Positions 1 to 5,808 of a DNA stretch of 5,808 bases are shown here, one piece after another; the stretch's first letter is position 1; each line of letters starts with the position of its first letter. The notes under the pieces were generated by a model. It was not told the origin of the DNA and ran no database searches. It was given only the letters and a program-made list of their open reading frames with translations. The DNA is from Psychroflexus sp. (GTDB lineage: Bacteria > Bacteroidota > Bacteroidia > Flavobacteriales > Flavobacteriaceae). The position numbers were made by a program, and so were the translations under genes. The DNA lies in NCBI GenBank assembly GCA_007116535.1, contig SKIG01000159.1, positions 1 to 5,808 on the forward strand, read 5' to 3'.

Positions 1-12
1 GTAACTTTGTAT

Positions 13-83
13 AAAGTTGTGCATAATTGTAATGATTTGGAATTCAATACAATATAGCTATTTTTAGTGAATTGCACAACTTT
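13..83. repeat. 11-bp inverted repeat with 49-bp spacer
   Basis: AAAGTTGTGCA at 13-23 is the exact reverse complement of TGCACAACTTT at 73-83. The left arm also overlaps a smaller palindrome, AACTTT-GTAT-AAAGTT (3-18). The 49-bp loop is AT-rich and no T-run adjoins either arm, so this does not look like an intrinsic terminator. It could be a pair of regulator half-sites or a long-range RNA stem in the leader of a leftward gene. The match is seen directly; any function is inference, and chance matches are more frequent in AT-rich DNA. Confidence 0.4.
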
Positions 84-124
84 TTCTATAATGCACTACG
101 GGTAATGTTTTGTAAAATATGTTG

Positions 125-132
125 CAAAAGTA
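125..132 (-). promoter_or_regulatory. Possible leftward -7 element
   Basis: The minus strand reads TACTTTTG here, matching the Bacteroidota -7 consensus TANNTTTG. I find no good -33 TTTG at the usual 17-23 bp upstream (about 150-159). Transcription would run toward position 1 and could serve a gene starting at or beyond the left edge, just after the end of the barrel gene. It rests on one short motif in AT-rich DNA, so confidence is low. Confidence 0.3.
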
Positions 133-183
133 CGTCAAAATAATCAATGCTTTATCTGTACTTTAAAACAAAAGTTTTTTCCA

Positions 184-2205
184 TTAATTTTCTTCTTCGT
201 TTGATTTTGAGCTTTCTTCTTGTTTTTTCAGCCTTGAAGCAAATTCATCTACTTCTTTTTGAAGCTTATCAATTTTTGAATCTATTTCTTTTTGAGATTT
301 CTTAGCCTCTTTTTTAATTGATTCAACTTCCTTTTCTTTGGATTCAATTTTTGAATCTTGCTTGTCAAGCCGTTTAAGATTTTCATCTAATTCGCTTTGA
401 ATAGCCTCTAATCTAGTATCAATTTCAGCTTGTTTTGCTTTTGCTTCTTCGTTATTTTCACGAATAATCATCAAAATTTCATTTTCAGCTTTCAAATCTT
501 CTTCAGATTTTTGAATTGGTTTATCATTAGGAGAAGATGCCAAACTAGCATTTTCTCCCTCATATGATTCTTCAAGTAACCTTCTATATTCACTCATTTG
601 AAGCTGAACTTCTTTTAATCTTAGTTCCATATCACTCTTGGCAGAAGTCTGCTGAGGAGCATACTTTTTGTCAATTCCTTCTAAGATACGATCAATCAGG
701 CTTTCAAATTCTTCAGGGGTCATTTTGTAGTATTTTCCTTTTTCACTTTCAGGTGTTTGAAGTCTTCGTTGAAGCTTCTTCACCTCAGAAAGCGATTGAT
801 TCAATTTACGCTTGTCTTCTAAAATAGTAACAGCTTTAGAAGTTTGATTTTGTTGGTAGGCTTTTTCGAGGTCTTTATCTAGTTGTTTGATTTCTTCTTC
901 GTAATCGTTAATTAACTTTTTCAAACGAAGGTATTCCTTATCATTTGACTCTAAGCTTCTTTCTAAGATAGCAAGTTCTGCTTCAGCTTCATCTTCATAA
1001 GAAAAAGAAGTATCTACTTTTTTTCCTAGTTGAAGTTTCACTCCAAAATTATATAAAACATGGGTTTGTAAATCCTCAGGTCCAGTTAAATCATTCACAT
1101 CTACTCCAGAAGTAGCCATCGCTCGAATAGCACCTGTAATTAAGAAATTTCTTCCAAGCGGAATATCCAAGCCTAAACCAGCATTTGCAAAATTTGAACT
1201 CTGTGCAGAAAGTTGTGGTATCGCTCCCTCGTAATTTGATGATGGATTTAATCTACCTCCACCTAATAGTAAGTAAGGATTTACTCCATTTCCGTCATTC
1301 AATTTTGCTCTAAGCTCAAGTCCATACATATTTAATGGATCAGTCTTCAAACCAAGATTTCCATCTTCCAATGCTTGAAAGAAAAAGGCTCTTACACCCA
1401 CATATTCATTAAAATCAACTCCAAAATAGCCTCCCGCCATCCAAGAATTTCTAAACAAAGAATTGCTATCAACACTTAAATAACCTAAACTTGGTTCGAT
1501 AGCCCAGCTCCAACCTTTGAAGCCACCTTTCAATTTATCTAAATAGGCCTTGTCTAATTCAGACAGCTCCCCCGGTTTTCTACCTCCCAAATAAAATTGT
1601 AAAGCTGCTAATGCTCCAAAATTCACCAAGTTTTCTCTTTCAAAATCACCACTTATTACCCCAAGAGCATCCATTTGATCATCCGTCAACAAATTACCTC
1701 CTGCGTTGTATTGAAAACCTGTAGCTCTAGCCTCTAAAAGAAAATTTATACGTTTACTTAAGGCAAATCGCAAACCTAATCCAAAGCTAGCGTAGATTTG
1801 TTCTGTGTCACTGTTAGCGTCTCGTAAACCGATTTTTTGAATTCCAGTACCAACAGTAGCATAAGGACTTATAGAAGAAGTAGAAAAATTAATTTTTGCC
1901 TCTCCTCCCCAACGCGTTAGCCTAGCATCCATTGCCTGAAGGTTGGCTACTTCAAAATTTTCAAGCCCAAATGAAGAAAAATCAGTGGTTAATCCACTGG
2001 AAGTCATAAAAAGACCATTAATCTCAAGATACTCGCCAACTCCAAAACCTACTTTCCCTCCATACAGAAAATCGTCAGACAGACCTGCTTGGCTATCCCA
2101 CCAAACATGCTCAGCTACGGGAGAAAATGTAAAACTGATATCTTTTACTTGTGAAAAAGAAGCAGTAGTAACTAAAGCAAAAACAAGAAGTAAATTTTGT
2201 CTCAT
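184..2205 (-). CDS. Exported double beta-barrel protein with long C-terminal coiled coil
   Basis: This encodes a 673-residue protein starting at ATG (2205-2203) and ending at TAA. Residues 1-19 form a signal peptide: a short positive start, a hydrophobic LLLVFALV core, and likely cleavage near SFSQ. Two similar domains follow, about 21-208 and 232-396. Both alternate polar and hydrophobic residues and are rich in Gly and aromatics, as in small outer-membrane barrels. They share landmarks in the same order: FLYGGKVGFGVGEYLEING (46-64) with SWMAGGYFGVDFNEYVGV (254-271), a PYATVGTG/PYLLLGGG strand (114-121, 310-317), and a GLGL strand (142-145, 343-346). From about 404 to the end the chain is highly charged, Glu/Lys-rich and strongly helical. 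Predicted coils span roughly 404-482, 523-547 and 566-665, broken by a different segment at 487-519. No OmpA peptidoglycan-binding domain is present. I expect the barrels in the outer membrane and the helices in the periplasm. It is divergent from an OmpA-domain gene. I do not recognise a named family, and the specific function is unknown. Confidence 0.85.
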   Translation of the reverse strand: MRQNLLLVFALVTTASFSQVKDISFTFSPVAEHVWWDSQAGLSDDFLYGGKVGFGVGEYLEINGLFMTSSGLTTDFSSFGLENFEVANLQAMDARLTRWGGEAKINFSTSSISPYATVGTGIQKIGLRDANSDTEQIYASFGLGLRFALSKRINFLLEARATGFQYNAGGNLLTDDQMDALGVISGDFERENLVNFGALAALQFYLGGRKPGELSELDKAYLDKLKGGFKGWSWAIEPSLGYLSVDSNSLFRNSWMAGGYFGVDFNEYVGVRAFFFQALEDGNLGLKTDPLNMYGLELRAKLNDGNGVNPYLLLGGGRLNPSSNYEGAIPQLSAQSSNFANAGLGLDIPLGRNFLITGAIRAMATSGVDVNDLTGPEDLQTHVLYNFGVKLQLGKKVDTSFSYEDEAEAELAILERSLESNDKEYLRLKKLINDYEEEIKQLDKDLEKAYQQNQTSKAVTILEDKRKLNQSLSEVKKLQRRLQTPESEKGKYYKMTPEEFESLIDRILEGIDKKYAPQQTSAKSDMELRLKEVQLQMSEYRRLLEESYEGENASLASSPNDKPIQKSEEDLKAENEILMIIRENNEEAKAKQAEIDTRLEAIQSELDENLKRLDKQDSKIESKEKEVESIKKEAKKSQKEIDSKIDKLQKEVDEFASRLKKQEESSKSNEEEN

Positions 2206-2243
2206 AAAATTATTTATTTGAATAAAAACCAGATTTTTGTTGT

Positions 2244-2251
2244 CAAATTTA
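2244..2251 (-). promoter_or_regulatory. -7 element for the barrel/coiled-coil gene
   Basis: The minus strand reads TAAATTTG, a full match to TANNTTTG, lying 38 bp upstream of the ATG at 2205. This would give a leader of about 30 nt. No clear -33 TTTG is visible at the expected distance, which is common for weaker or regulated promoters. The leader is almost all A/T with no Shine-Dalgarno, as is usual in this phylum. Confidence 0.45.
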
Positions 2252-2292
2252 AAATATAGTTCAGATTATGAATGAATATTTTCTAAAAGTAC

Positions 2293-2300
2293 TAACTTTG
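2293..2300 (+). promoter_or_regulatory. -7 element for the OmpA-domain gene
   Basis: TAACTTTG matches the Bacteroidota -7 consensus TANNTTTG and lies 73 bp before the ATG at 2374. A poor -33 candidate (TATG, 2267-2270) sits 22 bp upstream. The predicted leader is about 65-70 nt and AT-rich, with no Shine-Dalgarno. It faces away from the leftward -7 element at 2244-2251, with 41 bp between the two boxes, so one regulator bound here could affect both genes. Confidence 0.45.
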
Positions 2301-2373
2301 GAATTATTAACAAAAAATAAACTCATTTTCTTTATAATGTTTTAAATTACCTTAAAACTAGAAGTAGTAACTC

Positions 2374-3492
2374 ATGAAAAAAATAGTCTCTTTTTGTTTA
2401 TTGTTAATTCCGTGCATTTTTCTCGGTCAAGAAAGTGAAATTGTTATTTCTGAAGCTAAACTTCAACAATTAGCAAACAAACTCTATGAGTTAAAACAAA
2501 AGTTTCAAGCTGAAAACCAAAGTCAACTTCATGATGAAAATTTTTTAGAAATACAAAATATTCAACGCAGCATAGAAACGAACAAAAGAAAAGAAGTTGT
2601 TATAGAAGAAAAAGACTTCAACAGTGAGTTGATAGAAGAAATAAGAAACGAATTAGTTGAAATCAGAAAAAGATTAGATGAGCAAGAAGCTACTCCAATA
2701 AATGAAAGTATAGTTGAAAAAACATCTCGAGATACAATATTTTACTCCACACTAAAAAAAGAAGAAATTATCAATCGATTGGATAGTTTAACTAATTATA
2801 TCGTCAATCGCGACCTGGTAACTACTTCCGAGAGCACACAAATAATAAATGAGACATCAGAACAAAGGCGAAATAGAAGAGCTAGAAATAACACAGTTAT
2901 TACTCCCATTCCTATACCTGTCGATAGAAATGATACAGTAGTGAGTTCTTTAGATTCTATCACAACTTCTAAATTAGATGTAATTGCCACAAAAAATTAC
3001 GATGATGAATTAGCAAGGATTACTAACCAAATTTATCTATTGCATGCGAAGATAGATCAGCTTTCTACAGCTAGAGATACCGTAAAAGTTACCTCTACAG
3101 AAAAAATTATTTTAGAGAGAGAAATAGAGAAAGAAGACGAAGAGTACCAACGCCTTTTAGAAGCTTATGGAGATTTTAGCTTTCAAGTATTTTTTGCAAA
3201 CAACAGCTTTGTTATTGAAGAAAAATATAGCGCAGATTTGAATAGAGTTTTTGATATTTTAAGTAAAGAAGATAAACTTGATCTAATGATTGAAGGCTAC
3301 GCAAGCAATCGTGGAGATGTTTTGTACAATGAAGAATTATCTATGAAACGAGCAATAGCTTTAAAAAGAAAGCTTATGAACAAAGGAATAGCTCCAAAAA
3401 GAATTCTCACCGATTACAAAGGAATTGACTACGAAGCTAAAAATGATGCCGAAGCAAGAAGACTTGACATTCGCTTTGTAATTAGAAGATAA
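2374..3492 (+). CDS. Exported coiled-coil protein with C-terminal OmpA-like domain
   Basis: This 372-residue protein starts with a signal peptide (MKKIV, then a hydrophobic run to about residue 18, cleavage near FLG/QES). Cys14 is preceded by Pro (LIPC), so there is no lipobox and it is probably not a lipoprotein. Residues about 22-105 and 205-263 are charged and helical, likely coiled coil. Between them lie a very basic patch (RRNRRARNN, 165-173) and a proline segment (TPIPIPV, 177-183), which look like a flexible linker. Residues about 267-372 form an OmpA C-terminal domain: FQVFFANNSFVI, then EGYASNRGDVLYNEELSMKR (307-326), then ARRLDIRFV near the end. This fold binds peptidoglycan in OmpA, Pal and MotB. 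The conserved Arg is kept (R326), but the usual Asp 15 residues before it is Ser311. There is no membrane barrel. The divergent neighbour supplies barrels without an OmpA domain, suggesting partnership. A cell-wall-anchored periplasmic role is inferred. Confidence 0.88.
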   Translation: MKKIVSFCLLLIPCIFLGQESEIVISEAKLQQLANKLYELKQKFQAENQSQLHDENFLEIQNIQRSIETNKRKEVVIEEKDFNSELIEEIRNELVEIRKRLDEQEATPINESIVEKTSRDTIFYSTLKKEEIINRLDSLTNYIVNRDLVTTSESTQIINETSEQRRNRRARNNTVITPIPIPVDRNDTVVSSLDSITTSKLDVIATKNYDDELARITNQIYLLHAKIDQLSTARDTVKVTSTEKIILEREIEKEDEEYQRLLEAYGDFSFQVFFANNSFVIEEKYSADLNRVFDILSKEDKLDLMIEGYASNRGDVLYNEELSMKRAIALKRKLMNKGIAPKRILTDYKGIDYEAKNDAEARRLDIRFVIRR

Positions 3493-3665
3493 TTGATTTC
3501 TGATTTTATCAACATCAACTATTTGCTTTTTTCTTCTATAATTTAATTATCATCAATAACAGCAATTGAACGCTGCATAAATTTAATTAATTTTCAATTT
3601 TTCTTAAATAGAGTAAGAATCTTCAAAAAACACAGTTTGTTCCTCCTTTTAGCGACAAATTAAGA

Positions 3666-3694
3666 CTTGAAATACTTAAAAAAATTTAATTTTG
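3666..3694 (+). promoter_or_regulatory. Promoter of the serC-serA operon
   Basis: A -7 element TAATTTTG (3687-3694) matches TANNTTTG. A -33-like CTTG (3666-3669) lies 17 bp upstream, within the normal Bacteroidota spacing. Transcription would start near 3700, giving a leader of about 25-30 nt before the ATG at 3728. The in-frame TTG codons at 3692 and 3695 overlap or closely follow this -7 box, so they cannot be the start if this promoter is used. Confidence 0.6.
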
Positions 3695-3727
3695 TTGGCT
3701 TCAAATGATGACGAAATTCAACTTAAA

Positions 3728-4789
3728 ATGAAGAAACACAATTTTAGCGCAGGACCTTGTATTCTGCCTCAAGAAGTTTTTCAAAAAGCTTCAGAATCAG
3801 TAAAAGATTTAGACGGAATCGGTCTATCAATACTCGAAATTTCCCACCGAAGTAAGGAATTCATCAACATTATGGAAAGTGCAAAATCACTTGCCTTAGA
3901 ACAGTTAGGTTTAGATAATTCTTATGAAGCATTATTTTTACAAGGTGGTGCTAGCCTTCAATTTTTGATGGTCGCTTACAATCTTCTGGAGAGAAAAGCT
4001 GGCTATTTAGATACAGGAACATGGTCTAGCAAAGCAATCAAAGAAGCAAAATTATTTGGTGAAGTTGAAGTTTTGGCAAGCTCCAAAGAGGCTAACTACA
4101 ATTATATTCCTAAAAATGTTGCCATACCTTCAGGATTAGATTATCTGCATATCACAACAAACAACACAATTTTTGGAACTCAATTTAAAGATTTCCCTAC
4201 CTCTGACGCTTCCTTAGTTGCGGATATGAGTAGTGATATATTTTCAAGAAAAATTGATTTTTCGAAATTTAGCTTGATTTATGCTGGTGCTAAAAAAAAT
4301 CTAGGTCCGGCTGGAGCTACGTTAGTTGTAGTAAAAAAAGATATTCTTGGTAAGGTTAGTCGTCAAATACCTTCGATGCTTGATTACAAAGTACATGCAG
4401 GCAAAGAAAGCATGTTCAATACACCTCCTGTTTTTTCCGTCTATGTTTCTTTGTTGAATCTTCAGTGGCTTGCTAAAAATGGTGGTGTTGCTGCTATTGA
4501 ACAAAAAAATCAAGCAAAAGCAGACCTAATTTATGGAGAAGTTGACAGAAACCCGCTTTTCAAAGGGTTTGCAGCGGTGGAAGATCGTTCGATGATGAAT
4601 GCTACATTCAACTTGATGGATGAACAATACAAAGATAAATTTAACGAACTATTAAAAGAAGCAGGCGTTAACGGATTGAACGGACACCGAAGTGTTGGTG
4701 GTTTCCGCGCTTCGATGTACAATGCGCTCCCTAAAGAAAGCGTTCAAGTAGTAGTTGATGTAATGAAACATATAGAAAAAACAGCATAA
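3728..4789 (+). CDS. serC: Phosphoserine aminotransferase SerC
   Basis: SerC is a cytoplasmic, PLP-dependent class V aminotransferase. It converts 3-phosphohydroxypyruvate plus glutamate to O-phosphoserine plus 2-oxoglutarate, the second step of serine synthesis. In some bacteria it also acts in DXP-dependent vitamin B6 synthesis. From ATG 3728 the protein has 353 residues, normal for the family. Visible motifs are FSAGP (6-10), EISHRS (37-42, with substrate-binding His40/Arg41), LQGGAS (71-76), TNNTIFGT (144-151), ADMSSDIFSR (165-174), the PLP-lysine motif AKKNLGPAG (Lys190 by alignment with the family), NTPPVFSVY (231-239) and GGFRASMYNA (324-333). A longer reading from TTG 3692 would add 12 residues, but the family begins at MKKHNFSAGP and the promoter overlaps that TTG. 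serA follows two bases after the stop. The sequence appears intact. Confidence 0.97.
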   Translation: MKKHNFSAGPCILPQEVFQKASESVKDLDGIGLSILEISHRSKEFINIMESAKSLALEQLGLDNSYEALFLQGGASLQFLMVAYNLLERKAGYLDTGTWSSKAIKEAKLFGEVEVLASSKEANYNYIPKNVAIPSGLDYLHITTNNTIFGTQFKDFPTSDASLVADMSSDIFSRKIDFSKFSLIYAGAKKNLGPAGATLVVVKKDILGKVSRQIPSMLDYKVHAGKESMFNTPPVFSVYVSLLNLQWLAKNGGVAAIEQKNQAKADLIYGEVDRNPLFKGFAAVEDRSMMNATFNLMDEQYKDKFNELLKEAGVNGLNGHRSVGGFRASMYNALPKESVQVVVDVMKHIEKTA

Positions 4790-4791
4790 GC

Positions 4792-5742
4792 ATGGTAGTA
4801 TTAGCAAACGATGGAATATCTGCACTTGGTGCAAAAACACTTCAAGAAAATGGATTTGAAGTACTAGAAATTAGTGTAGCTCAAGAACAATTGGCCAACT
4901 TTATCAACGATAAAAAAGTTAGTGCCATTTTAGTGAGAAGCGCAACAACAGTTAGAAAAGAATTAATCGACCAATGCCCTGATTTAAAATTAATAGGTCG
5001 CGGAGGCGTTGGAATGGATAATATAGATGTTGAATATGCTAAATCAAAAGGATTACACGTTATCAATACTCCTGCTGCGTCTTCAAAAAGTGTAGCAGAA
5101 TTAGTGATTGGGCATTTGTTGAGTCTATCTAGATACCTTCACCAATCCAACAGAGAAATGCCGTTGGAAGGTGAAAGTAAATTCAAACAGCTGAAAAAAT
5201 CTCTTGGTGCAGGTATTGAGCTAGAAGGCAAAACACTTGGAATTATCGGTTTAGGAAGAATTGGTCAAGCCTTGGCGCAAAAAGCCTATGGGTTGGGGAT
5301 GAAAGTAATTGGTCATGACCCTTCGATGGAAAGTCTTTCTATTGATGTTCATTTTGCTGATGGACAGAAAATTAGCACTCAAATCGATTGCGTAAGTAAA
5401 GAAGAATTAATCACTCAATCAGATTTTATCAGCTTGCATATTCCAAAACAAAAGGAATATGTTATTGGAAAAAAGGAATTCGACCAAATGAAGCCAAACG
5501 CTTGTGTAGTTAATGCCGCACGAGGAGGAACCATCGATGAAGTTGCTTTAGTCGAAGCTTTGAATGAGAACAAAATTCGTGGTGCAGCCTTGGATGTGTT
5601 TGAAAACGAACCTACTCCACCCGTTCAAGTTTTGATGCAACCAAAACTTTCGTTAACTCCACACACCGGAGGAGCAACGCAAGAAGCACAAGACCGAATC
5701 GGACAAGAATTAGCAGAACAGATTATTCAGCTATTGAAATAA
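4792..5742 (+). CDS. serA: D-3-phosphoglycerate dehydrogenase SerA, short form
   Basis: SerA is a cytoplasmic NAD-dependent 2-hydroxyacid dehydrogenase. It oxidises 3-phosphoglycerate to 3-phosphohydroxypyruvate, committing carbon to serine and supplying SerC's substrate. The protein has 316 residues: substrate-binding parts at about 1-97 and 290-316, and a Rossmann domain between. Visible motifs are VRSATTV (48-54), GRGGVGMDNID (69-79), the nucleotide loop GLGRIG (153-158), and Asp176 after the second strand (GHDP), which favours NAD over NADP. The catalytic residues Arg244 (NAARGG), Glu273 (ENEP) and His291 (LTPHTGG) have the family's 29- and 47-residue spacing. It ends right after the catalytic core, so the ACT domain of the 410-residue E. 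coli enzyme is absent, as in other short-form enzymes. Serine feedback through ACT is therefore not expected. The ATG lies two bases after the serC stop, suggesting translational coupling. Another 2-hydroxyacid dehydrogenase is possible by sequence alone, but the serC context makes SerA very likely. Confidence 0.95.
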   Translation: MVVLANDGISALGAKTLQENGFEVLEISVAQEQLANFINDKKVSAILVRSATTVRKELIDQCPDLKLIGRGGVGMDNIDVEYAKSKGLHVINTPAASSKSVAELVIGHLLSLSRYLHQSNREMPLEGESKFKQLKKSLGAGIELEGKTLGIIGLGRIGQALAQKAYGLGMKVIGHDPSMESLSIDVHFADGQKISTQIDCVSKEELITQSDFISLHIPKQKEYVIGKKEFDQMKPNACVVNAARGGTIDEVALVEALNENKIRGAALDVFENEPTPPVQVLMQPKLSLTPHTGGATQEAQDRIGQELAEQIIQLLK

Positions 5743-5766
5743 GTTGGTAGGAAATTCATATTTTAT

Positions 5767-5797
5767 AAAAAGGCGTTCAATTTGAATGCCTTTTTTT
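5767..5797 (+). terminator. Intrinsic terminator after serA
   Basis: AAAAAGGCGTTC (5767-5778) pairs with GAATGCCTTTTT (5784-5795) to make a 12-bp stem with one G-T wobble and a 5-nt loop (AATTT). A run of seven Ts (5791-5797) follows the GC part. It lies 24 bp after the serA stop and closes the serC-serA operon. The A-run on the left arm means it could also terminate a leftward transcript from a gene beyond the right edge. Confidence 0.9.
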
Positions 5798-5808
5798 ATC
5801 TTGCGAAA

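Noticed and set aside
1..24. Possible leftward CDS start (ATG at 24-22, eight codons to the edge)
   Set aside because: Only eight residues (MHNFIQSY) are visible, with no homology signal, so it is kept only as part of a finding.
161..182. Weak hairpin (AAAAC/GTTTT) after the barrel gene as a terminator
   Set aside because: The stem is five mostly A-T pairs and no T-run follows in the leftward direction, so it is not a convincing terminator.
564..827. Plus-strand open frame opposite the coiled-coil region
   Set aside because: It lies wholly inside the barrel gene on the other strand and shows no domain or promoter; it is a shadow of the repetitive Glu/Lys codons.
1943..2221. Plus-strand open frame opposite the first barrel domain
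   Set aside because: It is antisense to the signal peptide and first barrel, with no recognisable protein features.
2387..2416. Lipoprotein signal in the OmpA-domain protein (Cys14)
   Set aside because: The residue before Cys is Pro, which does not fit a lipobox; a standard signal peptidase I site near residues 18-19 fits better.
3493..3512. TTGAT/ATCAA hairpin just after the OmpA-domain gene
   Set aside because: The stem is only four or five A-T rich pairs and the nearest T-run is more than ten bases away. I see no clear terminator in 3493-3665.
5797..5804. TATCTTGC near the right edge as a promoter
   Set aside because: It is one T short of TANNTTTG, overlaps the terminator T-run, and has no -33 box at the right distance.

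Overview
The window looks like chromosomal DNA from a member of the Bacteroidota, most likely a flavobacterium. It is AT-rich, Shine-Dalgarno sequences are absent or weak, and -7 elements of the Bacteroidota type (TANNTTTG) precede the genes. The SerC and SerA proteins are of the Bacteroidota type. I assign nothing finer than class.

Layout: Positions 1-183 hold no complete gene. They contain an 11-bp inverted repeat and a leftward -7 element that may serve a gene beyond the left edge. Positions 184-2205 (minus strand) encode a 673-residue exported protein with a signal peptide, two tandem outer-membrane beta-barrel domains and a coiled-coil C-terminal half of about 270 residues. A 168-bp divergent intergenic region with one -7 element in each direction separates it from 2374-3492 (plus strand). 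That gene encodes a 372-residue exported protein with a coiled-coil-rich N-terminal part and a C-terminal OmpA-like peptidoglycan-binding domain, but no barrel. A 235-bp gap carries a good Bacteroidota promoter at its right end. It is followed by serC (3728-4789) and serA (4792-5742), two nucleotides apart, and a strong intrinsic terminator (5767-5797).

How the genes work together: serA and serC form a compact operon for the first two steps of serine synthesis from 3-phosphoglycerate. This SerA is the short form without an ACT domain. The divergent envelope pair is the more unusual part. One protein has barrels and a coiled coil but no peptidoglycan-binding domain. The other has a coiled coil and an OmpA domain but no barrel. 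Together they contain the parts of a classical OmpA-type protein on two polypeptides, with the barrel doubled and long helices added. A joint role in linking outer membrane and cell wall is my inference; the sequence does not prove it. I saw no mobile element, CRISPR array, tRNA or rRNA.
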